Shown here: positions 25,904-35,839 of the stretch, in pieces
Numbering within the stretch: the first letter of the stretch is position 1
How the letters are laid out: each line of letters opens with the position of its first letter
Assembly: GCA_028713915.1 (NCBI GenBank)
Contig: JAQTNK010000035.1
Coordinates: 1 to 46,406 of the forward strand
Length of the DNA: 46,406 bases
From: Rhodocyclaceae bacterium
Lineage (GTDB): Bacteria > Pseudomonadota > Gammaproteobacteria > Burkholderiales > Rhodocyclaceae
Direction: 5' to 3'
The notes under the pieces: generated by a model
The model's database searches: none
Told to the model about the DNA's origin: nothing
What the model saw: the letters and a program-made list of their open reading frames with translations, nothing else
Translations under genes and position numbers: made by a program

Positions 25904-27598
25904 TCAACCCTTGAGTTCGGGGAAATCCTCCTCGTAGAACTCCCATTCGCCCTTCTCGCCCTTGGCGCGGCGCTCGGCTTCGAGGCCGCGCAGTTGGACG
26001 CGGCGGATCTTGCCGGAGATGGTCTTGGGCAAGTCGGAAAACTCGATGCGGCGCACGCGCTTGTAGGGCGCGAGGTGGTTGCGCATGAAGGCGAAGATGT
26101 CCTTCGCCAGTTCGCGGCTCGGGCTCTGGCCTTGCACCAGGATGATGAAGGCCTTCGGCACGGCCAGGCGCACGGGATCGGGGCTCGGCACGACGGCGGC
26201 TTCGCCGACGGCCGGATGTTCGAGCAGCGCGCTTTCCAGCTCGAAGGGGCTGATGCGGTAGTCGGAGGCCTTGAAGACATCGTCGGCGCGGCCGACGTAG
26301 GTGATGTAGCCGTCGGCGTCGCGGCTCGCCACGTCGCCGGTGCGGTAAAAGCCGTCGCGCATCGCTTCGGCGGTCTTCTCGGCGCTGTCCATGTAGCCGA
26401 CCATCAGGCCGGTCGGGCGCGGGTCGAGCACCAGGCAGATTTCGCCTTCGTCGGCTTCGCGGTTCTCGGCATCGAGCAGGACGATGCGGTAGCCCGGCAG
26501 CGGCCGGCCCATCGAGCCGGGCTTGAGCAACTGCGCCGGCGAGTTGCCGACTTGCGCGGTGGTCTCGGTCTGGCCGAAGCCGTCGCGCAGCGTGATGCCC
26601 CAGGCGTTCTTGATCTGGTCGATGATCTCGGGGTTGAGCGGCTCGCCGGCGCCGATCAGTTCGCGGATCTTGAGGCGCCCGCGATAAGCGGCGAGGTCTT
26701 CCTGGATCATCATGCGCCAGACGGTGGGCGGCGCGCACATGGTGGTGACGCCGTAGCGCTCCAGCACGCCGAGCATGTCCTTGGCATGGAAGCGGCTGTA
26801 GTTGTAGAGGAAGATGCAGGCGCCGGCATTCCACGGCGCGAAGAAGCAGCTCCAGGCATGCTTGGCCCAGCCCGGCGAGGAGATGTTGAGATGGATGTCG
26901 CCGGGCAGCAGGCCGATCCAGTACATCGTCGACAAGTGGCCGACCGGATAGCTGACCTGGGTGTGCAGCACCAGCTTGGGCTTGGACGTCGTGCCCGAGG
27001 TGAAGTAGAGCAGCAGCGGATCGTCGGCGCGCGTCGGGCCGTCGGGCGTGAACTCGGCGCTGCTGTCGTCGATGGCGAAGCGCGTCCAGCCCGCCGCGTC
27101 GCCGCCGACGCAGATGCGCGTGTAGCCGCCGGCGAGGCTGGCGAACTTGTCGGTGTGGGCGGCGCCGACGATGACGTGCTTGACGTCGCCGCGCTCCAGG
27201 CGGTCGAGCAGGTCGTCGGCCGTGAGCAGCGTGGTCGCCGGGATCAGCACGGCGCCGAGCTTGATCGCCGCGAGCATGGTCTCCCACAGCGGCACTTCGT
27301 TGCCGAGCATCATCAGGATGCGGTCGCCGCGACGGATGCCGAGGCCGCGCAGGAAATTCGCCGCCTGGTTGGAGCGCGCCGACAGCTGCGCGAAGGAAAG
27401 CTTCTGCTCGGAGCCGTCCTCGCCCACCACCCACAACGCCGGCTGGTCGTTGCCGCGCGCCATGACATCGAAATAATCGAGCGCCCAGTTGAACTCGGCG
27501 AGCTCGGGCCAGCGGAAATCGCGGTACGCGGTGGCGTAGTCGGTGCGATGGGCGAGCAGGAAATCGCGGGCTTCGAGGAAACGTTTTGCGGCAGACAT
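25904..27598 (-). CDS. Medium-chain-type acyl-CoA synthetase (AMP-forming)
   Basis: This 564-residue ANL ligase has P-loop YFTSGTTSKPKLVLH, ISSPGWAKHAWSCFFAPW, adenine motif DGFGQTETTAQVGN, FYRTGDVASRDADGY, and the C-terminal catalytic lysine in PKTISGKIRRVQLR. The order and length fit the MACS branch that activates medium-chain or aryl acids. A ribosome site AAGGGGAG precedes the ATG. It lies 104 bases downstream of icmF on the same strand. The hairpin between them may limit read-through. The pairing suggests a short branched or straight-chain acyl-CoA supply. Confidence 0.9.
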   Translation of the reverse strand: MSAAKRFLEARDFLLAHRTDYATAYRDFRWPELAEFNWALDYFDVMARGNDQPALWVVGEDGSEQKLSFAQLSARSNQAANFLRGLGIRRGDRILMMLGNEVPLWETMLAAIKLGAVLIPATTLLTADDLLDRLERGDVKHVIVGAAHTDKFASLAGGYTRICVGGDAAGWTRFAIDDSSAEFTPDGPTRADDPLLLYFTSGTTSKPKLVLHTQVSYPVGHLSTMYWIGLLPGDIHLNISSPGWAKHAWSCFFAPWNAGACIFLYNYSRFHAKDMLGVLERYGVTTMCAPPTVWRMMIQEDLAAYRGRLKIRELIGAGEPLNPEIIDQIKNAWGITLRDGFGQTETTAQVGNSPAQLLKPGSMGRPLPGYRIVLLDAENREADEGEICLVLDPRPTGLMVGYMDSAEKTAEAMRDGFYRTGDVASRDADGYITYVGRADDVFKASDYRISPFELESALLEHPAVGEAAVVPSPDPVRLAVPKAFIILVQGQSPSRELAKDIFAFMRNHLAPYKRVRRIEFSDLPKTISGKIRRVQLRGLEAERRAKGEKGEWEFYEEDFPELKG

Positions 27599-27645
27599 GG
27601 CACTCCCCTTTTATCGGACGAATAATGAACCAGGACTGAAACACC

Positions 27646-27672
27646 AACGGCGCGTCGTGGCGACGCGCCGTT
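27646..27672 (-). terminator. Hairpin between icmF and the acyl-CoA synthetase
   Basis: AACGGCGCGTC (27646-27656) and GACGCGCCGTT (27662-27672) form an 11-bp stem with a five-base loop. On the minus strand a T-containing stretch (GGTGTTTC) follows. It is probably the icmF terminator, full or partial. Confidence 0.65.
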
Positions 27673-27702
27673 TGCTGACGATGATATCTTGTGCGGCGGC
27701 CC

Positions 27703-30700
27703 TCACATGCTGCGGCGGTACTGGCCGCCCACTTCGTAAAGCGCGCCGGCGATCTGGCCGAGCGAGCAATGGCGCACGGCGTCGAACAGCACGGCGAAGA
27801 CGTTGCCGTCCTCGATCACGGTCTGCTTGAGTTTGGCGATCCACTGCGGCGCCTCGCCGCTGTTCCTCGCCTGGAACTCGCGCAGGCGCCGCAACTGCGA
27901 CTGCTTTTCCTCGTCGGTGGAGCGCGCCAGTTCGATCTCGGCGGCCACACCCGAATGATGCGGATTGAGGAAGGTATTCACGCCGATGATCGGATGGGAG
28001 CCGTCGTGCTTCTTGTGCTCGTAGGTCAGCGACTCTTCCTGGATCTTGCCGCGCTGGTAGCCGGTCTCCATGGCGCCGAGCACGCCGCCGCGCGAGGCGA
28101 TGGCCTCGAACTCCTTCAGCACCGCTTCCTCGACGAGGTCGGTGAGCTCGTCCATGATGAAGGCGCCCTGGTTCGGATTCTCGTTCTTCGCCACGCCCCA
28201 CTCGCGGTTGATGATCAACTGGATCGCCATGGCGCGGCGCACCGATTCCTCGGACGGCGTCGTGATGGCTTCATCGTAGGCGTTGGTGTGCAGCGAGTTG
28301 CAGTTGTCGTAGATGGCGATCAGCGCCTGCAGCGTCGTGCGGATGTCGTTGAAATCCATCTCCTGGGCGTGCAGGCTGCGGCCCGAGGTCTGGATGTGGT
28401 ACTTCAATTTCTGCGAACGCTCGTTGGCGCCGTACTTGTTCTTCATCGCCACCGCCCAGATGCGGCGCGCGACGCGGCCGATCACCGCATACTCGGGGTC
28501 CATGCCGTTGGAAAAGAAGAAGGAAAGGTTCGGCGCGAAGTCGTCGATGTGCATGCCGCGCGCGAGGTAGCTCTCGACGTAGGTGAAGCCGTTGGCCAGC
28601 GTGAAGGCCAGTTGCGAGATCGGGTTGGCGCCGGCTTCGGCGATGTGATAGCCGGAGATCGACACCGAGTAGAAATTGCGCACGCCGTGATGGACGAAAT
28701 ACTCCTGGATGTCGCCCATCATCTTCAGCGCGAACTCGGTCGAGAAGATGCAGGTGTTCTGGCCCTGGTCCTCCTTGAGGATATCGGCCTGCACGGTGCC
28801 GCGCACGGAGGCGAGCACCCATTCCTTGATCTTTTCCCACTCGTCGTCGGTCGGCTCGCGGCCGTTGTCGGCCTTGAATTGCTCGACCTGCTGGTCGATG
28901 GCGGTGTTGAAGAACATCGCCAGGATCATCGGCGCCGGGCCATTGATGGTCATCGACACGGACGTGGTCGGGGCGCACAGATCGAAGCCCGAGTAGAGCA
29001 CCTTCAAGTCGTCGAGCGTGGCGATCGAGACGCCGGAGTTGCCGATCTTGCCGTAGATGTCGGGACGCTCGTCGGGGTCGCAGCCGTAGAGCGTGACCGA
29101 ATCGAAGGCGGTGGACAGGCGCTTGGCCGGCAGGCCTTCGGAGACTTTCTTGAAGCGGCGGTTGGTGCGGAAGGCGTCGCCCTCGCCGGCGAACATGCGC
29201 GTCGGGTCTTCGTTCTCGCGCTTGAAGGCGAAGACGCCGGCGGTGAACGGGAAGCTGCCGGGCACGTTCTCGCGCATCAGGAACTTGAGCAGTTCGCCTT
29301 CGTCCTCGTAGTGCGGCAGCACGACTTTCTTGATCTTGGTGCCGGAGAGCGATTCGGACACCAGTTGCGTGCGGATTTCCTTGTCGCGGATTTTCACCAC
29401 GTATTCGTCGCCGGCGTAGGCCTTCTTCATGTCGGGCCACATGGCGAGCAGCTTCTTCGCCTGCGGCACGAGTTGGCCGTCCTTCCAGGCGATCAGTTCA
29501 TCGAAGTCGGCAGTCGGCTTCTTGCAGTCGGCGAACAGCAGCTTAGACGTCTGCAGGGACTGGCGCTCGCGGGCGACGGCGGCCTGCTCGGCCACCAGCT
29601 TGTGGTAGCCGCGCACGGCGTCGGCGATTTCGGCGAGGTAGCGGATGCGCTCGGCCGGCACCACGGCGCGCTGCGGCGACGAATGCCTGACCGTCACGGC
29701 CGGCAGCTTGCCCGGCTGCAATTTCAAGCCGTGGCCGGCCAGCGTCGGCACCAGCGCCTGGTAGAGCGCGGTGACGCCGTCGTCGTTGAAGCGCGCCGCC
29801 TGGGTGCCGAACACCGGCATGTCTTCGGACTTTTCCGTGAAGCGTTCGCGGTTGCGCTGGTACTGCTTCCTGACGTCGCGCAGCGCATCGGCAGCGCCGC
29901 GGCGGTCGAACTTGTTGATGACGACGAAGTCGGCGAAGTCGAGCATGTCGATCTTCTCGAGCTGCGAAGCCGCGCCGAATTCCGGCGTCATCACGTACAT
30001 CGAGACATCGACGTAGGGCACGATGGCGGCGTCGCCCTGGCCGATCCCCGAGGTCTCGACGACGATCAGGTCGAAGCCGGCGACCTTGCAGGCGGCGATG
30101 ACTTCCGGCAGCGCGGCGGAGATTTCCGAGCCGGTGTCGCGCGTCGCCAGGGAGCGCATGAAGATGTGCGGATGCTCGATGGCGTTCATGCGGATGCGGT
30201 CGCCGAGCAGCGCGCCGCCGGTGCGCTTGCGCGACGGGTCGATGGAGACGATGGCGATCTTCAGCGCATTGTCCTGATCGAGGCGGAAGCGGCGGATCAG
30301 CTCGTCGGTGAGCGAGGACTTGCCGGCGCCGCCGGTGCCGGTGATGCCCAGCGTCGGCACGGCAAGCTTCGCCGCCTTGTCGAGCAGCGCCTTCTTCGCC
30401 TTCTCCGGCCAGGCGCCGTTTTCCAGCGCGGTGATGATGCGCGCCAGCGCGCGGCGGTCGCCCTTTTCGAGCGCCTTGGTATCCTGCGGCGCGAGCGGCG
30501 AAAGATCCTTGTCGGCCTGCGCCACCATGTCGTTGATCATGCCCTGCAGGCCCATCTTCTGGCCGTCCTCGACCGAGTAGAGATGGGCGACGCCGTAGGC
30601 GTGCAGCTCGGCGATCTCGTCGGGCACGATGACGCCGCCGCCGCCGCCGAAGACCTGGATGTTCTCGCCGCCGCGCTGCCGCAGCAGGTCGAGCATGTAC

Positions 30701-30969
30701 TTGAAGAACTCGACGTGGCCGCCCTGGTACGACGACACGGCGATGCCCTGCACGTCCTCCTGCAGCGCGGCGTTCACGATCTCCTCGACCGAGCGGTTGT
30801 GGCCGAGATGGATCACCTCCGCGCCGGAACCCTGGAGGATGCGGCGCATGATGTTGATCGAGGCGTCGTGGCCGTCGAACAAGGAGGCGGCGGTGACGAA
30901 GCGCACCTTGTGCTTCGGCTTGTAGGGGCCGAGCTTGGCGGCCAGGTGAGGCGTGGCGAGATCGGTCAT
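27703..30969 (-). CDS. icmF: Fused isobutyryl-CoA mutase IcmF
   Basis: This 1088-residue adenosylcobalamin enzyme interconverts isobutyryl-CoA and n-butyryl-CoA. An N-terminal B12 domain carries [15 protein letters not shown] MeaB-like GTPase chaperone domain has Walker [11 protein letters not shown] near 212. A C-terminal mutase TIM barrel begins near 500. Substrate-specificity residues fit IcmF: Phe593 in MFAGEG, where methylmalonyl-CoA mutase has Tyr, and Gln737 in QGQNTCIF, where that enzyme has Arg. Both differ by the same offset of five from the residues I recall for the Cupriavidus enzyme. It is divergent from an AraC regulator and upstream of an acyl-CoA synthetase. Confidence 0.95.
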   Translation of the reverse strand: MTDLATPHLAAKLGPYKPKHKVRFVTAASLFDGHDASINIMRRILQGSGAEVIHLGHNRSVEEIVNAALQEDVQGIAVSSYQGGHVEFFKYMLDLLRQRGGENIQVFGGGGGVIVPDEIAELHAYGVAHLYSVEDGQKMGLQGMINDMVAQADKDLSPLAPQDTKALEKGDRRALARIITALENGAWPEKAKKALLDKAAKLAVPTLGITGTGGAGKSSLTDELIRRFRLDQDNALKIAIVSIDPSRKRTGGALLGDRIRMNAIEHPHIFMRSLATRDTGSEISAALPEVIAACKVAGFDLIVVETSGIGQGDAAIVPYVDVSMYVMTPEFGAASQLEKIDMLDFADFVVINKFDRRGAADALRDVRKQYQRNRERFTEKSEDMPVFGTQAARFNDDGVTALYQALVPTLAGHGLKLQPGKLPAVTVRHSSPQRAVVPAERIRYLAEIADAVRGYHKLVAEQAAVARERQSLQTSKLLFADCKKPTADFDELIAWKDGQLVPQAKKLLAMWPDMKKAYAGDEYVVKIRDKEIRTQLVSESLSGTKIKKVVLPHYEDEGELLKFLMRENVPGSFPFTAGVFAFKRENEDPTRMFAGEGDAFRTNRRFKKVSEGLPAKRLSTAFDSVTLYGCDPDERPDIYGKIGNSGVSIATLDDLKVLYSGFDLCAPTTSVSMTINGPAPMILAMFFNTAIDQQVEQFKADNGREPTDDEWEKIKEWVLASVRGTVQADILKEDQGQNTCIFSTEFALKMMGDIQEYFVHHGVRNFYSVSISGYHIAEAGANPISQLAFTLANGFTYVESYLARGMHIDDFAPNLSFFFSNGMDPEYAVIGRVARRIWAVAMKNKYGANERSQKLKYHIQTSGRSLHAQEMDFNDIRTTLQALIAIYDNCNSLHTNAYDEAITTPSEESVRRAMAIQLIINREWGVAKNENPNQGAFIMDELTDLVEEAVLKEFEAIASRGGVLGAMETGYQRGKIQEESLTYEHKKHDGSHPIIGVNTFLNPHHSGVAAEIELARSTDEEKQSQLRRLREFQARNSGEAPQWIAKLKQTVIEDGNVFAVLFDAVRHCSLGQIAGALYEVGGQYRRSM

Positions 30970-31042
30970 GACGCGGACTCCGATGGGATGGGTTGCAGCC
31001 TTCCAATCTTAGAGCGGCGGCTGCCGGCCGCCACATCACAAG

Positions 31043-31073
31043 CTGACGCGAACTATGCAATATTTGCCATAAT
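31043..31073 (+). promoter_or_regulatory. Promoter and palindrome upstream of the AraC gene
   Basis: The -10 CATAAT (31068-31073) lies six bases before the ATG. A palindrome GCAATATTTGC (31057-31067) fills the space just upstream, and a weak -35 CTGACG is at 31043-31048. The palindrome is a likely operator. The same gap must serve divergent icmF. Confidence 0.5.
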
Positions 31074-31079
31074 GCAGGC

Positions 31080-32120
31080 ATGAAACCAGCCGCGCCGCGT
31101 CGTCCCAAGCACCACTCGTCCGTCGCCGTCGGCTTCGTGAGCGGCATTATTTCAGGCTTGGCGCGCGCCGGCGCGAGTTCGGCGGCGATTCTGGAACATG
31201 CAGGAATTGCCACCGGCACGCTGGGCGACGCCGCGGCCCGCGTGCCCGTGGCGCGCTATGCGGCGCTCTACCGGCTGATCAACGAGCGGCTCGACGACGA
31301 GGGCTTCGGCCTCTTCTCGCGGCCGCTGCGGCGCGGCACTTTCGAGTTCCTTTGCCGCGGCGCGCTCTCCGCCGCCACGCTCGACGAAGCGCTGGACCGC
31401 ATTGCGCGCTTCCTGCGCATCGTCCTCGACGACCTCGAAGTCGAAGTGCTGCGCGCCGGCAACACGGCCCTGCTCGTCATCGCCCAGGAACAGCCGCTGC
31501 CCGTCGGCTCGGCGGGCCGCATCTTCGCCTTCGAGTGGCTGCTGCGCATGATCCACGGCCTGGCCGCCTGGCTGGTCGGCAAGCCGCTGGCGCTCAGCGA
31601 AGTCGCCTTCCCCTATCCGCCGCCGCCGCACGCGGCCGAGTACGAACTGGTGTTCGCGCCGCGCTGCACTTTCGACGCGCAGCGCCTGGAGGCGCGCTTT
31701 CCCGCCGCCAGCCTGGCGCTGCCGGTGCGCCGCGACGAAGCGGCCCTGCGCCAGTTCCTCGCCGACGCGCCGGCCAGCATCACCACGCTCTATCGCCGCG
31801 ACCGCGCCCTCGCCCTGCGCGTCCGCGACGCCCTGCGCGCCGCGCTGCCCGAGCCGCGCACGCTGCCGGAACTGGCGCGCGCCCTGTTCCTCTCGCCGCG
31901 CACGCTGCACCGCCGGCTCGAGGACGAAGGCACCAGCCTGCGCGCCATCCGCGAGGCGCTGCGCCGCGACCTCGCCAGCGAATGGCTGGCGAAGACCGCG
32001 CGGCCGGTGAGCCGCATCGCCGCCGATCTCGGCTTTGCCGATGCCTCGGCCTTCTACCGCGCTTTCGTCGCCTGGACCGGCACGGGTCCGCGCGACTATC
32101 GCGGGCGCTTTCGTTCCTAG
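31080..32120 (+). CDS. AraC-family transcriptional regulator
   Basis: This 346-residue regulator has an N-terminal effector domain of the arabinose-binding-like type (GLARAGASSAAILEHAGI ... VPVARYAALYRLINERL) and a C-terminal double helix-turn-helix (TLPELARALFLSPRTLHRRL and VSRIAADLGFADASAFYRAF). Such OruR/ArgR-like members often control amino acid or short-chain acid catabolism. It is divergent from icmF by 110 bases and is its most likely regulator. The ATG has no strong ribosome site and the -10 box ends six bases upstream, so the mRNA may be leaderless. Confidence 0.88.
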   Translation: MKPAAPRRPKHHSSVAVGFVSGIISGLARAGASSAAILEHAGIATGTLGDAAARVPVARYAALYRLINERLDDEGFGLFSRPLRRGTFEFLCRGALSAATLDEALDRIARFLRIVLDDLEVEVLRAGNTALLVIAQEQPLPVGSAGRIFAFEWLLRMIHGLAAWLVGKPLALSEVAFPYPPPPHAAEYELVFAPRCTFDAQRLEARFPAASLALPVRRDEAALRQFLADAPASITTLYRRDRALALRVRDALRAALPEPRTLPELARALFLSPRTLHRRLEDEGTSLRAIREALRRDLASEWLAKTARPVSRIAADLGFADASAFYRAFVAWTGTGPRDYRGRFRS

Positions 32121-32128
32121 CGGGGCAG

Positions 32129-32180
32129 GCCCGGCGGCCGGCGCGGCAAAGATTCGTGGCGCGCGCCGCTGCCGCCGGGC
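32129..32180. terminator. Long-loop hairpin between convergent genes
   Basis: GCCCGGCGGC (32129-32138) is complementary to GCCGCCGGGC (32171-32180), just after the AraC gene and just before the 3' end of a small gene on the other strand. There is no T-tract, so the assignment is weak. Confidence 0.3.
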
Positions 32181-32190
32181 TGGCGCCCGT

Positions 32191-32409
32191 TCAAGGCAAT
32201 GTCTGTTTCCGCTGGACGCCGGCCTCGGGCTCGCGTCGCTCGTTCTGCGGCGACGCTGCGCCGTCCGCAGGTTTCTCGTGTTCGCTGCGCTGGCGGCAGT
32301 AGCCTTCCTGGATCGCCAGCATTTCAGGCAGCGTCGTGCCCTCGCGCATATTGCGGAAGTCTTCGCGACGCAGATCAACCATGTCGATGCAGTCTTTATA
32401 ACTCAGCAT
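32191..32409 (-). CDS. Small conserved protein with MLSYKDC start
   Basis: This 72-residue protein starts MLSYKDCIDMVDLRRE, which matches the start of a short uncharacterised protein widespread in betaproteobacteria (MLSYKDCxDMCDL). The second half is hydrophilic and Gln/Glu/Arg-rich, longer than the usual short form. GAGGGTG lies upstream of the ATG. It sits downstream of cusA on the same strand, with about 270 bases between. Function is unknown. Confidence 0.7.
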   Translation of the reverse strand: MLSYKDCIDMVDLRREDFRNMREGTTLPEMLAIQEGYCRQRSEHEKPADGAASPQNERREPEAGVQRKQTLP

Positions 32410-32525
32410 TGCGTTCACCCTCGGGATCGCATCGGTCAATACCAACCGACCTGCAATTTCTACCCGCGAAGTGGTCGGCGAGCGATGAGAAATTTCTTTT
32501 CGCTTTGCCTGCTCGGGTAATGGGG

Positions 32526-32675
32526 TCAATGCGGCCGCCGCGCCGCCTTGCGGCGAGCGTAGATCGCAGCGGGTGCGGCACAGCAGGCGCCGGCCGGCGC
32601 CTGCCGGTGCGCTTCGCGATTGCCCCGGCGCCAGGCCAGCAGGCCGGCCCACAGGGCGGCAAGCCGGGCGCGCAT
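32526..32675 (-). CDS. Possible small basic protein after cusA
   Basis: A 49-residue frame starts with an ATG one base after the cusA stop (TGACATG), beginning MRARLAALWAGLLAWRRGN and ending in a basic tail with a CC pair. Tight spacing suggests translational coupling, but I recognise no family and the composition could be chance in GC-rich DNA. Confidence 0.3.
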   Translation of the reverse strand: MRARLAALWAGLLAWRRGNREAHRQAPAGACCAAPAAIYARRKAARRPH

Positions 32676-32676
32676 G

Positions 32677-35600
32677 TCAGGTCTCCAGCCCGCGGCGCAA
32701 GCGCCACTCCTTGACCAGCGCATAGAGCGCGGGAATCACCGCCAGGGTCAGCAGCGTGGACGAAATCATGCCGCCGACCATGGGCGCGGCGATGCGGCTC
32801 ATCACCTCGGAGCCGGTGCCCCTGCTCCACATGATCGGCAGCAGGCCGGCCATGATGGCGACGACGGTCATCATCTTCGGCCGCACGCGCTCGACCGCCC
32901 CCTCCATGACGGCGTCGTAAAGATCGGCGAGCGTGGCGGCCCGGCCTTCGCCGCGGCGCCGCGTCTTGACTTCCTCCCAGGCGGCGTCGAGGTAGATCAG
33001 CATCACCACGCCGGTCTCGGCGGCGACGCCGGCCAGGGCGATGAAGCCGACCGCCACGGCCACCGAAAGGTTGTAGCCGAGCGCCCACATCAGCCAGACG
33101 CCGCCGACCAGCGCGAACGGCACCGAGAGCATGACGATCAGCGTTTCGGTGAGGCGCCTGAAGTTGAGGTAGAGCAGCAGGAAGATGATCAGCAGCGTCA
33201 CCGGGATGACGATTTTCATCTTCGCCACGGCGCGTTCCATGTACTCGAACTGGCCGCTCCAGGTCACGTAGTAGCCGGACGGGAACTTGACCTTCGCCGT
33301 CACCGCGCGGCGCGCCTCGGCGACGTAGGAACCGACGTCGCGGTCGCGGATGTCGACGTAGATGTAGGCGGAGAGCAGCGCGTTCTCGGTGCGGATGGCC
33401 GGCGCGCCCTTGGCGATCTCGACGCGGGCGAGCTGACCCAGCGGCACCATCGCGGCGGCGCCGTTCATGCCGCCGCTGATCGGCACCAGCACCTCGCGGG
33501 CGATCTTCTGGGGGTCGTCGCGCAGTTCGCGCGGATAGCGCACGATGACGCCGAAGCGCTCGCGCCCTTCGACCGTGGTAGTCACCGTCTCGCCGCCGAG
33601 CGCGCTGCCGACGACGTCGAGCACGTCGCCGACATTGATGCCGTAGCGCGCCAACTGGGCGCGGTCCGGCGTGATGTCGAGGTAGTAGCCGCCGGTGAGG
33701 CGCTCGGCGAAGGCGCTGGTGGTGCCGGGCACGGTCTTCACCACGGCCTCGATCTCCTTCGCCAGCTTTTCCATCTCGCCAAGATCCTTGCCGAACACCT
33801 TGATGCCGATCGGCGTGCGAATGCCGGTCGACAGCATGTCGATGCGCGCCTTGATCGGCATGGTCCAGGCGTTGGAGACGCCGGGGATCTGCAAGGCGCG
33901 GTCGAGTTCGGCGATCAGCTTGTCGATGTTCATGCCTGGCCGCCATGCGGCTTCGGGCTTCAGGTTGATGACGGTCTCGAACATCTCCAGCGGCGCCGGG
34001 TCGGTGGCGGTATTGGCGCGGCCGGCCTTGCCGAACACGGAAGCGACCTCGGGGAAGCTCTTGATGATCTTGTCCTGGGTCTGCAAGAGCTCCGCCGCCT
34101 TGGTCACCGACATGCCGGGCAATGATGATGGCATGTAGAGCAGCGTGCCTTCGTTCAAGGTCGGCATGAACTCGCTGCCGAGCCGCGTCGCCGGATACAC
34201 CGAGACGGCCAGCGCCGCCAGCGCGGCGAGGATGGTCGCCTTCTTCCAGCGCATCACTCCGCGGATGACCGGGCGATAGAGCCAGATCAGGAAGCGGTTC
34301 AGCGGATTCTTCGCCTCGGCCGGGATGCGGCCGCGGATGAACAGCATCATCAGCACCGGCACCAGCGTCACCGACAGCAGCGCGGCGCCGGCCATGGCGA
34401 AGGTCTTGGTGTAGGCGAGCGGCGCGAACAGGCGGCCTTCCTGCGCCTCGAGCGTGAACACCGGCAGGAAGGAGACGGTGATGATCAGCAGCGAAAAGAA
34501 CAGCGCCGGCCCCACCTCTTTGCACGCTGAAATCATCGCTTCGGTGCGCGACTCGCCGGGCTTGAGCCGTTCGATGTGTTTGTGCGCATTCTCGATCATG
34601 ACGATGGCCGCATCGACCATGGCGCCGATGGCGATGGCAATGCCGCCCAGGCTCATGAGGTTGGAGTTCATGCCCAGCAGGTGCATGGCGATGAAGGAGA
34701 TCAGCACGCCGACCGGCAGCATGACGATCGCCACCAGGGCGGAGCGCACGTGCAGCAGGAACACCACGCAGACGGCGGCGACGATCAGGCTTTCCTCCGT
34801 CAGCGTGTGCTTGAGCGTTTCGATGGCGCGGTGGATCAGTTCGGAACGGTCGTAGACCGCCTCGATGGAAACGCCTGCAGGCAGGCCGGGGGCGATCTCG
34901 GCGAGCTTCTCCTTGAGGTTGCCGATCACCTCGAGCGCGTTCTGGCCGTAGCGCGCCATGGCGATGCCCGAGACCACTTCGCCGTCGCCGTTGAGTTCGC
35001 TGATGCCGCGCCGTTCGTCGCCGGTGAGCTCGACGCGGGCGATGTCGGCGATGCGCACCGGCGTGCCGCCGCCGGGTCCGACCGAGGCCTTGACGACGAG
35101 ATTTTCGATGTCGGCACGGCCGCGCAGGTAGCCGCGGCCACGCACCATGTACTCGGTCTCGGCCATCTCGATGCTGCGCCCACCGACGTCGCGGTTGGAA
35201 GCGCGAATCGCCTCCGCCACCTTCGCCAGCGGAATGCCGTAGGCGCGCAGCTTGACCGGATCGACCGTCACCTGGTACTGCTGGACGAAGCCGCCGAGGC
35301 TCGCCACTTCGGCGACGCCGTGGGCCTTGGTCAGCTGGTAGCGCAGATACCAGTCCTGCAGCGTGCGCAGCTCGGCCAGCGTCTGGTCCTTGGCGAGCAC
35401 GGCGTACTGGAACACCCAGCCGACGCCGGTGGCGTCCGGCCCCAAGGTCGGCGTCACGCCGGGCGGCAGGCGCGCCGCCGCCGCGTTCAGGTATTCGAGC
35501 ACGCGCGAGCGCGCCCAGTAGATGTCGGTGCCGTCGTCGAAAATCACATAGACGAAGGAGGCGCCGAAAAACGAGAAGCCGCGCACGACGCGCGACTTCG

Positions 35601-35829
35601 GCACCGACAGCATGGCGGTCGTCAGCGGATAAGTGACCTGGTCCTCGACGACCTGCGGCGCCTGGCCCGGGAACTCGGTGTAGACGATGACCTGGACGTC
35701 GGACAAGTCCGGCAGCGCGTCGAGCGGCGTCCTGACGACGGCATAGACGCCGGCGAGCACGATGAACAGCGTCGCCAGCAGCACGAGGAAGCGGTTGCGC
35801 GCCGACCAGTCGATGATTGCGGTGAGCAT
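32677..35829 (-). CDS. cusA: Heavy-metal RND efflux pump, CusA-type
   Basis: This 1050-residue inner-membrane transporter has the two-fold RND repeat with about 12 transmembrane helices: MLTAIIDWSARNRFLVLL at the start, the AIGAMVDAAIVMIENAHKH helix with its conserved Asp, the LNEGTLLYMPSSLPGMS segment of heavy-metal pumps, and GVAAETGVVMLIYLDAAW near the end. CusA uses the proton gradient to export Cu(I)/Ag(I). It starts 10 bases after cusB. With the neighbouring CusF and the CusF-fused CusB, copper/silver is favoured over zinc or cadmium. Confidence 0.93.
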   Translation of the reverse strand: MLTAIIDWSARNRFLVLLATLFIVLAGVYAVVRTPLDALPDLSDVQVIVYTEFPGQAPQVVEDQVTYPLTTAMLSVPKSRVVRGFSFFGASFVYVIFDDGTDIYWARSRVLEYLNAAAARLPPGVTPTLGPDATGVGWVFQYAVLAKDQTLAELRTLQDWYLRYQLTKAHGVAEVASLGGFVQQYQVTVDPVKLRAYGIPLAKVAEAIRASNRDVGGRSIEMAETEYMVRGRGYLRGRADIENLVVKASVGPGGGTPVRIADIARVELTGDERRGISELNGDGEVVSGIAMARYGQNALEVIGNLKEKLAEIAPGLPAGVSIEAVYDRSELIHRAIETLKHTLTEESLIVAAVCVVFLLHVRSALVAIVMLPVGVLISFIAMHLLGMNSNLMSLGGIAIAIGAMVDAAIVMIENAHKHIERLKPGESRTEAMISACKEVGPALFFSLLIITVSFLPVFTLEAQEGRLFAPLAYTKTFAMAGAALLSVTLVPVLMMLFIRGRIPAEAKNPLNRFLIWLYRPVIRGVMRWKKATILAALAALAVSVYPATRLGSEFMPTLNEGTLLYMPSSLPGMSVTKAAELLQTQDKIIKSFPEVASVFGKAGRANTATDPAPLEMFETVINLKPEAAWRPGMNIDKLIAELDRALQIPGVSNAWTMPIKARIDMLSTGIRTPIGIKVFGKDLGEMEKLAKEIEAVVKTVPGTTSAFAERLTGGYYLDITPDRAQLARYGINVGDVLDVVGSALGGETVTTTVEGRERFGVIVRYPRELRDDPQKIAREVLVPISGGMNGAAAMVPLGQLARVEIAKGAPAIRTENALLSAYIYVDIRDRDVGSYVAEARRAVTAKVKFPSGYYVTWSGQFEYMERAVAKMKIVIPVTLLIIFLLLYLNFRRLTETLIVMLSVPFALVGGVWLMWALGYNLSVAVAVGFIALAGVAAETGVVMLIYLDAAWEEVKTRRRGEGRAATLADLYDAVMEGAVERVRPKMMTVVAIMAGLLPIMWSRGTGSEVMSRIAAPMVGGMISSTLLTLAVIPALYALVKEWRLRRGLET

Positions 35830-35839
35830 CGTCGTTCCT

